A DNA stretch of 64,000 nucleotides from the NCBI RefSeq assembly GCF_900105615.1, contig NZ_LT630003.1, forward strand, positions 1,240,001 through 1,304,000. Direction: 5' to 3'. The stretch comes from Lacrimispora sphenoides JCM 1415. GTDB taxonomy: Bacteria; Bacillota; Clostridia; Lachnospirales; Lachnospiraceae. Numbering within the stretch: position 1 is the first letter of the stretch; every line of letters starts with the position of its first letter. The translations under genes were made by a program, and so were the position numbers. Shown here in pieces: positions 1-9,434 of this stretch. The notes under the pieces are model-generated. The model worked only from the letters and a program-made list of their open reading frames with translations, was not told the DNA's origin and ran no database searches.

Positions 1-1947
<1,947 letters not shown>

Positions 1948-1954
1948 ATGAATG

Positions 1955-2008
1955 CGGCAGACGGCAGGGGTTTGAGAAAACACTTACGGTCTGCCGTCTT
2001 TATTTTTT
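1955..2008 (+). terminator. intrinsic terminator after lacZ
   Basis: An 8-bp perfect stem, CGGCAGAC (1955-1962) with GTCTGCCG (1989-1996), closes a long loop and is followed by a T-rich tract. It lies directly behind the lacZ stop codon. Confidence 0.7.
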
Positions 2009-2254
2009 GTGAGAGAAAAAATTAAGTTGTTGATAAAAACAATCAGGTAATCGTGTCCTTTTTTCATGATATTGTATTATAATAGGATTGGAATGGCTGG
2101 GGTGGCTGGAATGGGTTGCTGAAAGAAATAATCTTACAATCTTGAGTTCATGAGCCGCATACCACGCTTTACCAGGCATCAACCGGATAGGAAGGTATAT
2201 CTCAATGATGCATTCGTGTATAAACTGAATTAAAAGGACAGAGGAGGATACAGG

Positions 2255-2614
2255 ATGTCTACTGCAATTATTTGTGCAATTTTAATTGTACTTTGCTACT
2301 TTGGATTAAGGAGCACCATAAATAGGACGAAATATGGTTGCTGCGGAAGCGGCGGCAGCGAAGTGAAGAAAATTAAAGCTGCTGATAAAAATATTTCCCA
2401 TTATCCCTATACGCGAACCCTGGAGGTAGAAGGAATGACCTGCGGCAATTGCAAAAAGAGAGTGGAGAATGAGTTTAATAGCCGGGAAGGATTATATGCT
2501 TCCGTGGATTTGAAGAAAAAACTGGCAGTCATACATATGAAAGATCAGATGCCAGAGGAGGAGCTGAAAGAGATAGTGAGAAAAGCTGGGTATACTCCCG
2601 GGATGATCAAATAA
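2255..2614 (+). CDS. membrane-anchored heavy-metal-associated (HMA) domain protein
   Basis: A 119-residue protein with one N-terminal membrane segment (about residues 4-19), a short Cys pair (KYGCCGSGG, 27-34) and a C-terminal HMA fold. The metal-binding motif GMTCGNC places the two ligand cysteines at 63 and 66. Such domains bind Cu(I) or similar soft metals and pass them to P-type ATPases. No ATPase gene is adjacent, so the partner is unknown. The N-terminal half resembles the small Cys-rich proteins that sit near FeoB in Clostridia, which is only a resemblance. The start has an AGAGGAGGATACAGG ribosome site. A TATAAT at 2078-2083 may be its -10 box, though no good -35 is visible. Confidence 0.8.
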   Translation: MSTAIICAILIVLCYFGLRSTINRTKYGCCGSGGSEVKKIKAADKNISHYPYTRTLEVEGMTCGNCKKRVENEFNSREGLYASVDLKKKLAVIHMKDQMPEEELKEIVRKAGYTPGMIK

Positions 2615-2675
2615 ATGCATTGACTGGTATGATAGGATAGACAGGTCATAAGATATACGAAAAAAGATTGATTGC

Positions 2676-2735
2676 AGTAAGCAGCGGACAAAAAAGGTTT
2701 TATTTCAAATCCATGATTGCCTGCTGCTTTTTTGT
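2676..2735 (+). terminator. probable intrinsic terminator
   Basis: AAGCAGC (2679-2685) pairs with GCTGCTT (2723-2729), followed by a T tract. It sits between the HMA gene and the Nudix gene. The loop is long, so strength is uncertain. Confidence 0.5.
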
Positions 2736-2818
2736 TTTTATAGTCCTAAATTATTAAAAAAATAGATTGTTTTTCCTTTTCATACATGGTAAGTTGATAT
2801 CAGACAGGAGGGGATCTG

Positions 2819-3289
2819 ATGATAAAAGTAACATTTTATGATTCTGTTGAAGATCATTTACTGGAGTATGCAGTCATTGCTTCACGGTATCAGAATAAAT
2901 GGATATTCTGTAAGCACAAGGACCGGGACACCCTTGAAATCCCTGGAGGACACCGGGAAAAGGGGGAAGATATCGTAACGACTGCCAACCGGGAACTTTA
3001 TGAGGAGACGGGAGCAACAGAATATATCCTGAAGACGGTCAGTGGATATTCGGTTCGGAATCTTGATGAGAGCGAGGAGAGCTCAAAGGAATCTTTTGGA
3101 ATGCTGTTTTATAGTGAAGTCAAAGAACTTGGAGAAATGCCGACGGGGTTTGAGATAGAAAAGATACGGCTATTGGATGAGATGCCTGATTCCCTGACGT
3201 ATCCTGAGATCATGCCGGTATTGATGGATAGGATTCTTCTCTGTTTTCTTAATGGCCGGGTAGAAAAGCCGCAGATACTGGATAATTAA
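2819..3289 (+). CDS. Nudix hydrolase
   Basis: A 156-residue Nudix protein that cleaves a nucleoside diphosphate linked to some moiety. The Nudix box is present: GGHREKGEDIVTTANRELYE followed by ETGA, fitting G-x5-E-x7-REUxEExGU, with the RELYEE metal ligands intact. The start follows a strong site (CAGGAGGGG, 6 bases upstream). It is a stand-alone gene followed 16 bases later by a broken cupin gene. The substrate cannot be told from sequence; MutT-like sanitation or cofactor turnover are both possible. Confidence 0.88.
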   Translation: MIKVTFYDSVEDHLLEYAVIASRYQNKWIFCKHKDRDTLEIPGGHREKGEDIVTTANRELYEETGATEYILKTVSGYSVRNLDESEESSKESFGMLFYSEVKELGEMPTGFEIEKIRLLDEMPDSLTYPEIMPVLMDRILLCFLNGRVEKPQILDN

Positions 3290-3305
3290 GATTAAGAAGG
3301 GCTGG

Positions 3306-3628
3306 ATGATCATGATTATTAATTTTGACGAGATAGAGGAAACCATACTTCCCCGTTTTAACGGCGGAGAAAAAGAATTTAAGGCAAAAATGCTTGTAGA
3401 TAAGAACAATAAGATTCTCTATGGAAAGCTGGAGCCGGGCGCATCCATAGGAATGCATACCCACGATACAAGCAGTGAAATCATATATTTTCTAAAATGC
3501 TGTTTGACGGCGGAGAAGAAGCCATACAGGCAGGACTGTGTCACTATTGTCCCAAAGGCTATGCTCACAGCATGATCAATGACAGCGGGGTTGACCTGAT
3601 TTTCTTTGCGGTTGTTCCTCAACAATGA
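3306..3628 (+). pseudogene. cupin-domain protein, frameshifted
   Basis: The first frame (3306 to about 3496) encodes a cupin start with the metal motif GMHTHDTSSEIIYFL. At about 3496 the family sequence moves to another frame, continuing as MLFDGGEEAIQAGLCHYCPK and then GYAHSMINDSGVDLIFFAVV, ending at a TGA at 3626. Compared with the usual cupin spacing, the piece joining FLK to MLFDGG also seems a few residues short, so a small deletion is likely rather than a single-base slip. Each frame alone lacks half of the double-stranded beta-helix and should be inactive. A sequencing error is the alternative. Confidence 0.75.
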
Positions 3629-3782
3629 CATACTGTTGTCATATTTGGGATGGTATAATGCCAAAATATGAAGGTTGTATGCAAACGTTTTCAAGACAGT
3701 GGGCTGACCGTGAAGAAAACGTCAAAGCGAAAGGATGCACCGGTAACCTATGCACGTAAAACCTATTGAGTGAGGGGATATT

Positions 3783-4196
3783 ATGCTGGAAAAGATACCA
3801 TCACAAGAAGAAATGACTTCCCTGATAGGGGAGACTTTATTAGAAGCATGGAAAGACCTTTGTGAAAGAATCGAAGAGAAGTATGATATGGAACGCCAGT
3901 GGAACAGCGGCGGCAAAAGGTGGAAGTACGAGTACAAATACCGCAGAGGCGGGAAAACCCTTTGTGCATTGTATGCCAAAGAGGACTGCTTTGGATTCAT
4001 GGTAATTCTGGGACAAGCGGAACGGGAAACCTTTGAACGGGAAAGGCAGAACTATTCCCCGGAGGTCCAGAAGGTATACGATGATTCAACGACCTACCAC
4101 GATGGAAAATGGATCATGTTTATGATAAAGGATCAATCGCTTTTTGATGATATGATGCAGCTGTTAAAGATAAAAAGAAGGCCCAATAAAAAGTAA
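3783..4196 (+). CDS. DUF3788 family protein
   Basis: A 137-residue cytoplasmic protein matching the DUF3788 pattern: an N-terminal helix with LEAWKDLCERIEEKY, the central WKYEYKYRRGGKTLCALYAK, and the C-terminal YHDGKWIMFMIKDQSLFDDM. The family has no established function. The start follows a GAGGGG site. It precedes the MmcQ/YjbR gene by 23 bases, and the two are probably cotranscribed. Family assignment is from memory of the motif pattern. Confidence 0.72.
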   Translation: MLEKIPSQEEMTSLIGETLLEAWKDLCERIEEKYDMERQWNSGGKRWKYEYKYRRGGKTLCALYAKEDCFGFMVILGQAERETFERERQNYSPEVQKVYDDSTTYHDGKWIMFMIKDQSLFDDMMQLLKIKRRPNKK

Positions 4197-4219
4197 TAAA
4201 AATGATTCGGAGGAAATAT

Positions 4220-4582
4220 ATGAGGTATCAGTGGATTGATGAATACTTGAAATCAATGAAAGGTGTATCAAGTGATTTTAAGGAGGAATGGAATTGGACC
4301 AGGTATCTTCTTGGTGATAAGATGTTTGCGGCGGTGTGCAAGGATGACCAGGGCAGGGACTCTTTGATCACATTAAAACTGGAACCGGTAGAAGGGCAGT
4401 TTTTAAGGCTGCAGTATGAGGATATCATCCCCGGCTATTACATGAATAAGGTTCACTGGAATTCCATAAAAGCAGATGGAAAGGTTCCTGATGATTTGTT
4501 GAAAGATTTACTGGAAAAATCATACCGTCTTGTATTAACCGGGCTGACGAAGAAGAAACAAAGGGAATTGCTGGGAGAGTGA
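4220..4582 (+). CDS. MmcQ/YjbR family protein
   Basis: A 120-residue protein of the MmcQ/YjbR (CyaY-like fold) family. The diagnostic end is present: PGYYMNKVHWNSI, then DDLLKDLLEKSYRLVL and LTKKKQ. These proteins have a DNA-binding-like double-wing fold, but their role is not settled. I chose the ATG at 4220 over an in-frame ATG at 4202 because a GGAGG site (4209-4213) lies right before 4220. A perfect 7-bp hairpin (ATTCCCC at 4595, GGGGAAT at 4614) follows the stop, just ahead of the next gene's ribosome site. Confidence 0.8.
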   Translation: MRYQWIDEYLKSMKGVSSDFKEEWNWTRYLLGDKMFAAVCKDDQGRDSLITLKLEPVEGQFLRLQYEDIIPGYYMNKVHWNSIKADGKVPDDLLKDLLEKSYRLVLTGLTKKKQRELLGE

Positions 4583-4635
4583 ACTTTCTATAGAATTCCC
4601 CGGTAAATAAAGAGGGGAATACAGGTGGAGCACAT

Positions 4636-5361
4636 ATGAAATACTTTGGAGAAAGTTTAAGCGATGTGCATAAAGCTTTAAATAAAATAATCCGTAAGGA
4701 AGATGAAATCGAGCGAGCAAAATTTCTCTTTTTAGACCTGCACAGGGAACTTCACCTTTCAGAAATGTCAGAAGGGGAAGAAAACGAAGTGGACAGACTT
4801 TTTGGAGATCTAAAAGCAGATGAGTACGCCATCATGCCAACCGATAAGGATGAAACCATAGCATGGGTTTTATGGCATATTGCCAGGATCGAAGATCTGA
4901 CCATGGGGATCCTGGCGGGAGGCGGGAACCAGCTCTTTGATGACGGGTGGAAACAAAGAATGAACTCTCCAATCACTGACACCGGCAATTCCCTGTCAGA
5001 CGACGAGATCATGGACCTAAGCCGAAAAATCAATGTTGCAGAGCTTCTTCATTACAGGAACGAGGTCGGAATCAGAACCAGGAATATAGTTAAAAATTTA
5101 TCATCAGCTGATATGAGAACGAGAGTTCCGTCATCAGGTCTTGATAAAATCCTTTCAGAAGGCGGAGTGACAAAACAGGAAGATTCTGTTTGGCTTTTGG
5201 ATTTTTGGGGTAAAAAGGATGTGGCAGGGATTTTACTGATGCCGCCTACCCGCCATGTTATGCTTCATCTGAATGACTGCTGCAAGTGGAAGGAATTTTT
5301 CCGGACGAAGAAGCGGTATCATGGGGTGGGTGACGGCTCTAATCAGGAGCTGCTTCAATAA
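4636..5361 (+). CDS. DinB-superfamily protein
   Basis: A 241-residue protein of the DinB/DUF664 four-helix metal-binding superfamily. Histidines appear in the expected places: WVLWHIARIED in the first half and PPTRHVMLHLND near the C-terminus. Members are metal-dependent thiol transferases or of unknown role, and in Firmicutes most are uncharacterised. The ribosome site is AGGTGG, 7 bases before the ATG. The last codons and terminator of this gene are partly duplicated at 7512-7587. Confidence 0.7.
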   Translation: MKYFGESLSDVHKALNKIIRKEDEIERAKFLFLDLHRELHLSEMSEGEENEVDRLFGDLKADEYAIMPTDKDETIAWVLWHIARIEDLTMGILAGGGNQLFDDGWKQRMNSPITDTGNSLSDDEIMDLSRKINVAELLHYRNEVGIRTRNIVKNLSSADMRTRVPSSGLDKILSEGGVTKQEDSVWLLDFWGKKDVAGILLMPPTRHVMLHLNDCCKWKEFFRTKKRYHGVGDGSNQELLQ

Positions 5362-5368
5362 GTTTTTG

Positions 5369-5401
5369 ACCGCAGTCAGGAAGAACTGCGGTTTTTTATT
5401 T
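5369..5401 (+). terminator. intrinsic terminator after the DinB gene
   Basis: A perfect 8-bp stem, ACCGCAGT (5369-5376) with ACTGCGGT (5385-5392), with an 8-base loop and a run of Ts. The AT-rich stretch up to 5635 shows no gene. Confidence 0.9.
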
Positions 5402-5635
5402 AATGAGAATACCCTAAAAATCTTATGCTGAAAAAGAAGTGAAAAAAATATCATACTATTAATAAAATCAACTCGAATTGGGATAGAAGAAATTCAATAG
5501 CATTGATAAATTGAATCCTGTTTAAGAGATAGGTTTCTGAAAGAATTTATTTAATATGGTGAAATAATTTATAATGTTAAAAAAATAAACATTAAAAGAT
5601 AATTAAATATCAATAATGTTAAAAATATATTTAAA

Positions 5636-5663
5636 TTGACAGATTAAATTGCAGGGGTATAAT
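5636..5663 (+). promoter_or_regulatory. sigma-A promoter of the aldehyde dehydrogenase gene
   Basis: TTGACA (5636-5641), 16-base spacer, TATAAT (5658-5663). Both boxes are perfect; the start codon is 57 bases downstream of the -10. Confidence 0.85.
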
Positions 5664-5719
5664 GGATACATAAATAAAGATATCTGAACCAAAGAAAATA
5701 AAAGAGAGGAGATAAAATT

Positions 5720-7207
5720 ATGCAGAACGTAGAGCTTCAAAAGAAATATCAGTTATTCATAGGCGGACAGTGGAAGGATGCTTCCGATGGAAAAACATTT
5801 CCAAGTATCTGTCCGGCCGATGGTAGGGTGCTGACTGAGTGCGCAGAGGCAACAAAGGAAGACGTTGATGAGGCGGTCCGGGAAGCATGGAAGGCTTTTG
5901 AGACCTGGAAGCATGTACCGGTAAACCAGAGAGCTGCCATTCTGAATAAGATTGCGGATATCATAGATGAAAATAGGGAACATCTTGCCATGGTGGAAAC
6001 CCTGGACAACGGGAAACCCATAAGGGAAACAATGGCGGTCGATATTCCTCTTGCAGCTCAGCATTTCCGTTATTTTGCAGGCTGCATTCTTGCGGAAGAG
6101 GGCAGTGCCAATATGCTGGGAGAAAATACCCTGAGTCTGATCCTCAAAGAGCCTATCGGCGTGGTTGGGCAAATCGTTCCCTGGAATTTTCCTTTCCTGA
6201 TGGCAGCCTGGAAGCTGGCACCGGTACTGGCAAGCGGCTGCTGTTCAGTCTTTAAGACCTCCAGCACCACTTCTCTCAGCGTTCTGGAACTGGCAAGGCT
6301 GATCCAGGATGTGATCCCGGCAGGGGTGTTTAATGTTATTACCGGAGCAGGTTCCAAGTCCGGGCAGTATATTTTGGAACATGAAGGTTTCCGGAAGCTG
6401 GCATTTACCGGCTCAACGGAGGTAGGAAAGAACGTGGCCCTTGCAGCAGCGGAAAAGCTGATTCCGGCTACTTTGGAGCTGGGAGGTAAATCAGCTAATA
6501 TTTTCTTTGAGGACTGTAATTGGGAGATGGCCATGGATGGCTTACAACTGGGCATTCTCTTTAACCAGGGCCAGGTGTGCTGTGCGGGTTCCAGGGTCTT
6601 TGTGCAGGAAAGCATTTACGACAAGTTTGTGGAAGAAGCGGTTAAACGGTTTAACCAAGTAAAGGTCGGCCTTCCGTGGGATGAAAATACCCAGATGGGA
6701 AGCCAGATCAGCAAAGGGCATATGAAGGAGATTTTAAGCTACATAGAGATAGGAAAATCGGAAGGTGCTGCTGTACTTTGTGGCGGAGAGCAGATTCTGG
6801 AGGATGGACTGGAAAACGGAGCATTTTTAAGGCCTACACTCCTTGGCAATGTGACAAACGACATGAGGGTAGCGAAGGAAGAGATCTTCGGACCTGTGGC
6901 ATGTATTATTAAGTTTAAGACAGAGGATGAGGTTGTGGCCATGGCCAATGACAGTCAGTACGGACTGGGCGGAGCAGTATGGACCAGGGACATCAATAGG
7001 GCAATACGGGTTGCCAGGGCGGTGGAGACCGGACGTATGTGGGTTAATACCTATAATTCCATTCCTGAGGGAGCTCCTTTCGGAGGATACAAGACTTCGG
7101 GAATCGGCCGTGAGACACATAAGGTCATTCTGGAGCACTACACCCAGACAAAGAATATCATGATTAATTTAAGTGAATCTCCTTCAGGTTTTTATCCGGT
7201 TAAATAA
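5720..7207 (+). CDS. NAD(P)-dependent aldehyde dehydrogenase
   Basis: A 495-residue aldehyde dehydrogenase, full length for the family, oxidising an aldehyde to the acid in the cytoplasm. The catalytic Cys is in NQGQVCCAGSR (C287) and the general base in LELGGKSAN (E253). The cofactor region GSTEVGKNVA and the C-terminal oligomerisation segment (GGYKTSGIGRE) are intact. It is monocistronic: perfect sigma-A promoter upstream and terminator downstream. The closest match is to the class that includes bacterial AldA/ALDH1-2-like enzymes; the substrate is not evident. A role in detoxifying fermentation aldehydes is an inference. Confidence 0.93.
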   Translation: MQNVELQKKYQLFIGGQWKDASDGKTFPSICPADGRVLTECAEATKEDVDEAVREAWKAFETWKHVPVNQRAAILNKIADIIDENREHLAMVETLDNGKPIRETMAVDIPLAAQHFRYFAGCILAEEGSANMLGENTLSLILKEPIGVVGQIVPWNFPFLMAAWKLAPVLASGCCSVFKTSSTTSLSVLELARLIQDVIPAGVFNVITGAGSKSGQYILEHEGFRKLAFTGSTEVGKNVALAAAEKLIPATLELGGKSANIFFEDCNWEMAMDGLQLGILFNQGQVCCAGSRVFVQESIYDKFVEEAVKRFNQVKVGLPWDENTQMGSQISKGHMKEILSYIEIGKSEGAAVLCGGEQILEDGLENGAFLRPTLLGNVTNDMRVAKEEIFGPVACIIKFKTEDEVVAMANDSQYGLGGAVWTRDINRAIRVARAVETGRMWVNTYNSIPEGAPFGGYKTSGIGRETHKVILEHYTQTKNIMINLSESPSGFYPVK

Positions 7208-7223
7208 ATAGAAAGAAGGCAGA

Positions 7224-7262
7224 AAGCGGCTTTGGTGGGCACAGTTCCTAAGCCGCTTTTTT
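7224..7262 (+). terminator. intrinsic terminator after the aldehyde dehydrogenase gene
   Basis: AAGCGGCTT (7224-7232) pairs perfectly with AAGCCGCTT (7250-7258) and is followed by a T run. Confidence 0.9.
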
Positions 7263-7276
7263 GCATGGAAAAAGGA

Positions 7277-7305
7277 TTGACCGAATCGAAAAAATGTAAT
7301 AGAAA
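7277..7305 (+). promoter_or_regulatory. promoter-like element, near-copy of the one at 11358
   Basis: TTGACC, 17-base spacer, TAGAAA. The block from about 7264 to 7320 is clearly similar to the block at about 11343-11402 ahead of the patatin gene, so it is a duplicated promoter region. Here it overlaps a second promoter at 7325. Confidence 0.5.
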
Positions 7306-7324
7306 AAGAAAAGTGATATATTGC

Positions 7325-7353
7325 TTGACAAAATAAAAAATTGGCAGTATTCT
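7325..7353 (+). promoter_or_regulatory. sigma-A promoter upstream of a short reading frame
   Basis: TTGACA (7325-7330), exactly 17 bases, TATTCT (7348-7353). It lies 51 bases before the ATG of the 30-residue reading frame at 7404. Confidence 0.65.
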
Positions 7354-7403
7354 AGTAATTGTACAATAAATACCAATAATTCTAAGAAAAGGAGGCAGAT
7401 ACT

Positions 7404-7496
7404 ATGAAACGCAACTATTATGCAAATGGAATGAATAGAATAGAAAAATTATTTTATATTAATTCAGTCTGCCTCAGTGAAGATAGAATCTCGTGA
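7404..7496 (+). CDS. possible 30-residue peptide or gene remnant
   Basis: A 30-codon frame begins with ATG at 7404 after a strong AAAAGGAGG site and a good promoter at 7325, and ends with TGA. The peptide starts MKRNYYANGMNRIEKLFY and has no recognisable family. It could be a leader peptide, a small protein, or the start of a lost gene, because directly after it lies a duplicated piece of the DinB gene end (7512). The strong expression signals are the only support. Confidence 0.35.
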   Translation: MKRNYYANGMNRIEKLFYINSVCLSEDRIS

Positions 7497-7511
7497 TGAT
7501 CGACGTCAAGG

Positions 7512-7587
7512 GATGAGTGACGGCTCTAATCAGGAGCTGCTTCAATGAGTTTTAACCGCAGTCTGAATTGACTGCGGCTATTTTTTT
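7512..7587 (+). repeat. duplicated 3' end and terminator of the DinB gene
   Basis: Bases 7517-7546 are identical to 5330-5359, the last codons of the DinB gene, and the following terminator is also similar: CCGCAGT (7556-7562) with ACTGCGG (7571-7577), then seven Ts. No other part of a second DinB gene is present, so this is a remnant left by a partial duplication or by deletion of a paralogue. The hairpin should still terminate transcription. Confidence 0.85.
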
Positions 7588-7594
7588 GTAATTT

Positions 7595-7637
7595 ACCGAA
7601 AAAGACCGCACTATGCAGTTTTTTTCGGTTTTTTTTT
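7595..7637 (+). terminator. second hairpin with T run
   Basis: ACCGAAAAA (7595-7603) pairs with TTTTTTCGGT (to 7629), followed by eight Ts. It stands right behind the previous terminator and before the exporter operon. Confidence 0.55.
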
Positions 7638-7691
7638 ACATATAAGGGCTGAAAACCCATTCATGCTTGCAGTAAATAAAGGAGGAAAAGT

Positions 7692-9434
7692 ATGAAAAAT
7701 CTATGGAAGTATGGAAAGAAGTACAGTTTTCTGTATGTTTTGGCGATTGTGGCTATGGTCGTCAGCATCCTTTTGGATGCAACGGCTCCCCAGATCACAA
7801 AGCATATTATTGACGATGTGATTGTGGGGGGAGAGATGCAGATTCTCATGAGGCTGCTTTTAGGGCTTGTGGGAATTGGACTTGGAAGAGCGGTACTTCA
7901 GTACACAAAGGAATTTATATTTGACTATGCCGCATCCGGGATCGGATGCAATTTGAGGAAGGATTTATTTGACCACATCCAGACCCTGTCCATGGGGTAT
8001 TTTGACAGCCATAATACAGGAGAATTGATGGCCAGAATCAAGGATGATGCGGAACGAATCTGGAACGCTTTCGGATTTGTGGGAATGCTGGTGTTAGAAT
8101 GTTCCATTCACACGGTCATTGTTATTGTCTGTATGTACCGTCTAAGTCCCAGTCTTACTCTGATTCCGCTGGTAATTCTCCCTCTGATCGCCTGGTATGC
8201 GGTTAAAATGGAAAACGGTTTGGGAGAGGTTTACGATAAGATCAGTGAGCAGACTGCCGAATTAAATACGGTTGCACAGGAGAATCTGGCCGGGGTCCGT
8301 ACCGTTAAAGCCTTTGCCAGAGAAGGTTACGAGATCGAGAAATTCAGGAAGCACAATAAGCGGTATTACGATTTAAACATGAAGCAGGCCAAACTGATCG
8401 TCCGCTACCAGCCTAACATCTCCTTTTTGTCTAAGGTTCTTTTAATGGCAGTAATTGTTGTAGGCGGTATTTTGGTCATTAACGATAAGATGACCATTGG
8501 AGATCTGGGGGCATTTTCCGAGTATGCCAATAACATTATCTGGCCAATGGAAATGGTGGGCTGGCTCAGTAATGATATTGCAGCAGCGGTGGCCTCCAAC
8601 AAAAAGATCAAAAAGATCATGGAGGAGCAGCCGGTCATCCGCAATCCAGAGAACCCGGTCCTGCCGGAGACGATCCAGGGAGAACTGGCCTTTCAGCATG
8701 TAGACTTTGAACTGGATGGAAAGAGTATTTTAAGCGACATTGATTTTACCTTAACAAAGGGAAAAACCCTTGGCATCATGGGAGTCACCGGTTCCGGAAA
8801 AAGTTCCATTGTCAATTTGATCGAACGTTTCTATGACGTAACAAAGGGAGAAATCCTTTTAGACGGGATCAATGTAAAGGATCTTCCTTTAGCATTTTTA
8901 AGAGGCCAGGTATCGGTGGTCATGCAGGATGTATTCCTCTTTTCGGACAGTATTACGGAAAATATTAAGACTGGAAATAAGGATGCAACGGAATGGGAAA
9001 GCGTGCAGCAAGCTTCCATTTCTGCAGGAGCCCACGGCTTTATTCAGAAGCTTTCCGAGCAATATGATACGGTAATCGGGGAGCGGGGAGTCGGGCTTTC
9101 CGGGGGACAGAAGCAGAGGATCAGCATAGCCAGAGCCATTGCAAAAGAAACGCCTCTGTTAATCCTTGATGATTCCACCTCAGCTCTTGATATGGAGACA
9201 GAGAAAGAGATCGAGGCCCATCTTACGGAATTAAAGGACAGTTCGAAAATCATTATCGCCCACCGCATTTCAGCAGTGCGCCGTGCCGATGAGATCCTGA
9301 TCTTAGATGAAGGACGGATCGTGGAACGGGGAACCCATGAGGAGCTTATGGAAATGCGTGGACAGTATTATAAAACCTATCAGGTACAGTATGGAGAGGA
9401 GGAGATGAAATGGCAGTCAATTCAAGCAGAATAG
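7692..9434 (+). CDS. heterodimeric ABC exporter, subunit with degenerate Walker B
   Basis: A 580-residue half-transporter: six membrane helices (about residues 10-310) and a C-terminal nucleotide-binding domain. Walker A is GVTGSGKSS, the signature is LSGGQ, and the H-loop is IIIAHRIS. In Walker B (LLILDDSTSALD) the catalytic glutamate is replaced by Asp, the usual mark of the catalytically weak half of a heterodimer such as BmrCD or TM287/288. It overlaps the next gene by 25 bases, so the two subunits are translationally coupled. The pair likely exports drugs, lipids or peptides; the substrate is unknown. The ribosome site AAAGGAGG lies 8 bases before the ATG. Confidence 0.92.
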   Translation: MKNLWKYGKKYSFLYVLAIVAMVVSILLDATAPQITKHIIDDVIVGGEMQILMRLLLGLVGIGLGRAVLQYTKEFIFDYAASGIGCNLRKDLFDHIQTLSMGYFDSHNTGELMARIKDDAERIWNAFGFVGMLVLECSIHTVIVIVCMYRLSPSLTLIPLVILPLIAWYAVKMENGLGEVYDKISEQTAELNTVAQENLAGVRTVKAFAREGYEIEKFRKHNKRYYDLNMKQAKLIVRYQPNISFLSKVLLMAVIVVGGILVINDKMTIGDLGAFSEYANNIIWPMEMVGWLSNDIAAAVASNKKIKKIMEEQPVIRNPENPVLPETIQGELAFQHVDFELDGKSILSDIDFTLTKGKTLGIMGVTGSGKSSIVNLIERFYDVTKGEILLDGINVKDLPLAFLRGQVSVVMQDVFLFSDSITENIKTGNKDATEWESVQQASISAGAHGFIQKLSEQYDTVIGERGVGLSGGQKQRISIARAIAKETPLLILDDSTSALDMETEKEIEAHLTELKDSSKIIIAHRISAVRRADEILILDEGRIVERGTHEELMEMRGQYYKTYQVQYGEEEMKWQSIQAE

